Part shown: positions 13,748 through 14,969 of the stretch, piece after piece | How the letters are laid out: every line of letters begins with the position of its first letter | How positions within the stretch are numbered: the first letter of the stretch is position 1 | Source of the DNA: Pseudorhodobacter antarcticus | GTDB lineage: Bacteria > Pseudomonadota > Alphaproteobacteria > Rhodobacterales > Rhodobacteraceae | Reading direction: 5' to 3' | DNA: 14,969 bases | NCBI GenBank assembly: GCA_945897655.1 | Contig: CAMDHB010000043.1 | Span: 1 to 14,969, forward strand | Notes under the pieces: model-generated | Database searches by the model: none | What the model was told of the DNA's origin: nothing | Seen by the model: only the letters and a program-made list of their open reading frames with translations | Made by a program: the position numbers and the translations under genes

Positions 13748-14521
13748 ATGGCCGGGCGGGTAAGGCAGTGGTTGGATCGGCTGCTGCACAAACGCTCCAT
13801 GCAGCGTTGGCGCAGTATGGCCGATCACGTCAGATCGTTCGACCTGGCCATGCTCAGCCGGCTGCGCAGCAGGGCGCGCGCCATGCGCCGTGTGCTGGAC
13901 GTGGTGATTCACGAGGCTGACCACCGCCTGGCCTTGCCTGTCATCGGCTCCAACGTGATCCGCAAACCGATGGGCAGCGATTGGTGGTGGCGCCCCATGC
14001 TGTGGATGGGCCCCATTTCTGTCCCGGGTATCGCGTCGGTTCCCGGCAAGGCGCTGGTGTGTGACGGTGCCACGCTGTTTCACGACTGCCGCCGTTCCGA
14101 ACTGACCTTTCGGCAGATCCGCAATACCCGCGAAACCGACATCGCCTCCTTTGGCTTTCGCATGGATATGTTCCGCTTTGACGGATCGTTCCTGTCTTTG
14201 GTCCTTGACCTCCCCGACGAGGCGGCGCGCGGGCTGAAACTGCGCCATCTGATCCGGATGGACGTTCTGGTCGAGGTGGAAAAGCCCCTGGAAATCTTTG
14301 CCCGGCTCAACATCAAACACGGGCCCAACATCGAACAGATCGTGCGCGAACTGCCGATGATGGGCGAAGAGGTGATGGTCGAATTCGATCTGGCCTATAC
14401 CAAGATCAACGAAAAAAGGGTGGAACGTCTCTGGCTCGACCTGATCTTCGAGGGGCCCGAGATGAACCAGATCACCCTGCGCGACGTGACCTTTTCCCGC
14501 CGGCCCCGGGCCGAGCTGTGA
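13748..14521 (+). CDS. Conserved hypothetical protein (possibly DUF6478 family)
   Basis: This 257-residue protein has no signal peptide and no membrane segment. The first 60 residues are strongly basic and probably helical (KRSMQRWRSMADHVR, RLRSRARAMRRVL). A Trp-rich stretch follows (SDWWWRPMLWMGP, about 77-89). The rest looks like a beta-rich domain with alternating hydrophobic residues (LTFRQIRNTRETDIASFGF, FLSLVLDLP, EVMVEFDLAYTKI, RLWLDLIFEGP). From memory this resembles a Rhodobacteraceae family listed as DUF6478; I could not check this. No catalytic motif is seen. AAGG at 13739-13742, five bases before the ATG, sets the start. Its stop codon overlaps the ribosome-binding site of the next gene, so the two are almost surely made together and may form a complex. 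Confidence 0.82.
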   Translation: MAGRVRQWLDRLLHKRSMQRWRSMADHVRSFDLAMLSRLRSRARAMRRVLDVVIHEADHRLALPVIGSNVIRKPMGSDWWWRPMLWMGPISVPGIASVPGKALVCDGATLFHDCRRSELTFRQIRNTRETDIASFGFRMDMFRFDGSFLSLVLDLPDEAARGLKLRHLIRMDVLVEVEKPLEIFARLNIKHGPNIEQIVRELPMMGEEVMVEFDLAYTKINEKRVERLWLDLIFEGPEMNQITLRDVTFSRRPRAEL

Positions 14522-14529
14522 GGTAGCCC

Positions 14530-14913
14530 ATGACCCAACTGCTTTTGACCAAAACCCGCATCCGCGCCGGCATCTGGGAAGGCGTGCTGTCCGGCCCCAC
14601 CACCGCCCCCGTGGTCGAGGTGCAGTTGCTGGACGCCGTGTTGCCGGGCGTGACCGTTTTGCCCGTGCCCGAACGGGCAGGGGACTGGGCCCTGCGCGTG
14701 CCCATCCCCGCCTCGGTGCTGAACGACGGCGTCCAGACCTTCCTGATCCGCGACAAGTCCAGCGGCGAAACGCTGGCCCATTTCAGCATCATCACCGGCG
14801 TCGCGATGGAAGACGACCTGCGCGCCGAAGTGGACCTTTTGCGCGCCGAACTTGACATGCTCAAGCGCGCTTTCCGCCGCCATTGCCTGGAAACCGCCAC
14901 GCCCAATCCGTGA
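14530..14913 (+). CDS. Small hypothetical protein with beta-rich domain and C-terminal coiled coil
   Basis: The 127-residue protein is not recognised. Residues 1-93 alternate hydrophobic and polar positions as in a beta-sandwich (VVEVQLLDAVLPGVTV, WALRVPIPASVL, TFLIRDKSSGETLAHFSI). Residues 97-121 form a short heptad-like helix (DDLRAEVDLLRAELDMLKR AFRRH) suited to dimer or trimer formation. No signal peptide or membrane segment is present. GAGG at about 14520-14523 overlaps the stop of the preceding gene, six bases before the ATG, so translation is probably coupled. The shared beta-rich character and coupling suggest a partner of the upstream protein. The fold is an inference from sequence pattern only. 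Confidence 0.78.
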   Translation: MTQLLLTKTRIRAGIWEGVLSGPTTAPVVEVQLLDAVLPGVTVLPVPERAGDWALRVPIPASVLNDGVQTFLIRDKSSGETLAHFSIITGVAMEDDLRAEVDLLRAELDMLKRAFRRHCLETATPNP

Positions 14914-14916
14914 AAC

Positions 14917-14969
14917 GGGGTGGGCTCCCCCTTCATTCTGGCCCGAATACTCCACGGGAGGCAGCCTCA
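14917..14969. terminator. Possible terminator and partial intergenic repeat at the window edge
   Basis: Just after the last stop, GGGG-TGGGCT-CCCC (14917-14930) followed by CTTCATT could form a weak terminator hairpin. Beyond it, CGAATACTCCACGGGAGG leads into GAGGC-A-GCCTC (14958-14968), an inverted repeat cut off by the window end. From memory, AATA(C/T)TCC-x-CGGG stretches followed by a hairpin are frequent at gene ends in Rhodobacteraceae. The GGGAGG could instead be the ribosome-binding site of a gene starting beyond the window. Confidence 0.35.

Noticed and set aside
13352..14320. A 322-codon minus-strand frame across the lipoprotein and the gene at 13748
   Set aside because: It crosses an intergenic gap, has a His/Gln/Pro-rich shadow composition and lacks a ribosome-binding site. 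The plus-strand genes have good ones.

Overview
The window looks like ordinary chromosome of an alphaproteobacterium, most likely Rhodobacteraceae/Paracoccaceae. The reasons are the GC-rich coding style, the IalB-family protein near rlmN, a Rhizobium etli-type asparaginase, a PRK07586-type TPP enzyme, and the TTCGAA-centred palindromes seen in that group. The genus cannot be fixed from sequence alone. I see no tRNA, rRNA, CRISPR array, insertion sequence or phage gene, and no gene-free stretch longer than 300 bases.

Left part (1-4410): a minus-strand asparaginase runs off the left edge. It is divergent from a secreted IalB-family protein. A minus-strand RTX calcium-binding protein converges on ialB, with a strong hairpin between them. 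The 23S rRNA/tRNA methyltransferase gene rlmN follows on the plus strand.

Middle (4411-8460): a 229-base leader precedes a membrane fatty acid desaturase. This converges on a KefB/YbaL-like cation:proton antiporter that lacks the usual cytosolic nucleotide-binding domain. Divergent from the antiporter is a YcaQ-type DNA-repair glycosylase gene. It is interrupted by one in-frame TGA, and the rest of the reading frame continues intact for 42 codons to its own stop. Two directly abutting 22-bp perfect palindromes follow.

Right part (8461-14969): a stand-alone acetolactate-synthase-like TPP enzyme, a NYN-LOTUS putative ribonuclease/RNA-binding protein and the ATPase ZapE lie on the plus strand. 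ZapE is tail-to-tail with a CPBP membrane protease, with only 6 bases between them. A small lipoprotein follows, then a tightly coupled pair of proteins of unknown function. The window ends in intergenic sequence.

The genes do not form one pathway. They are mostly single-gene or two-gene units in alternating orientation. The most notable signals are the interrupted ycaQ, the twin palindromes and the antiporter without a regulatory domain. I found no convincing new multi-gene system.
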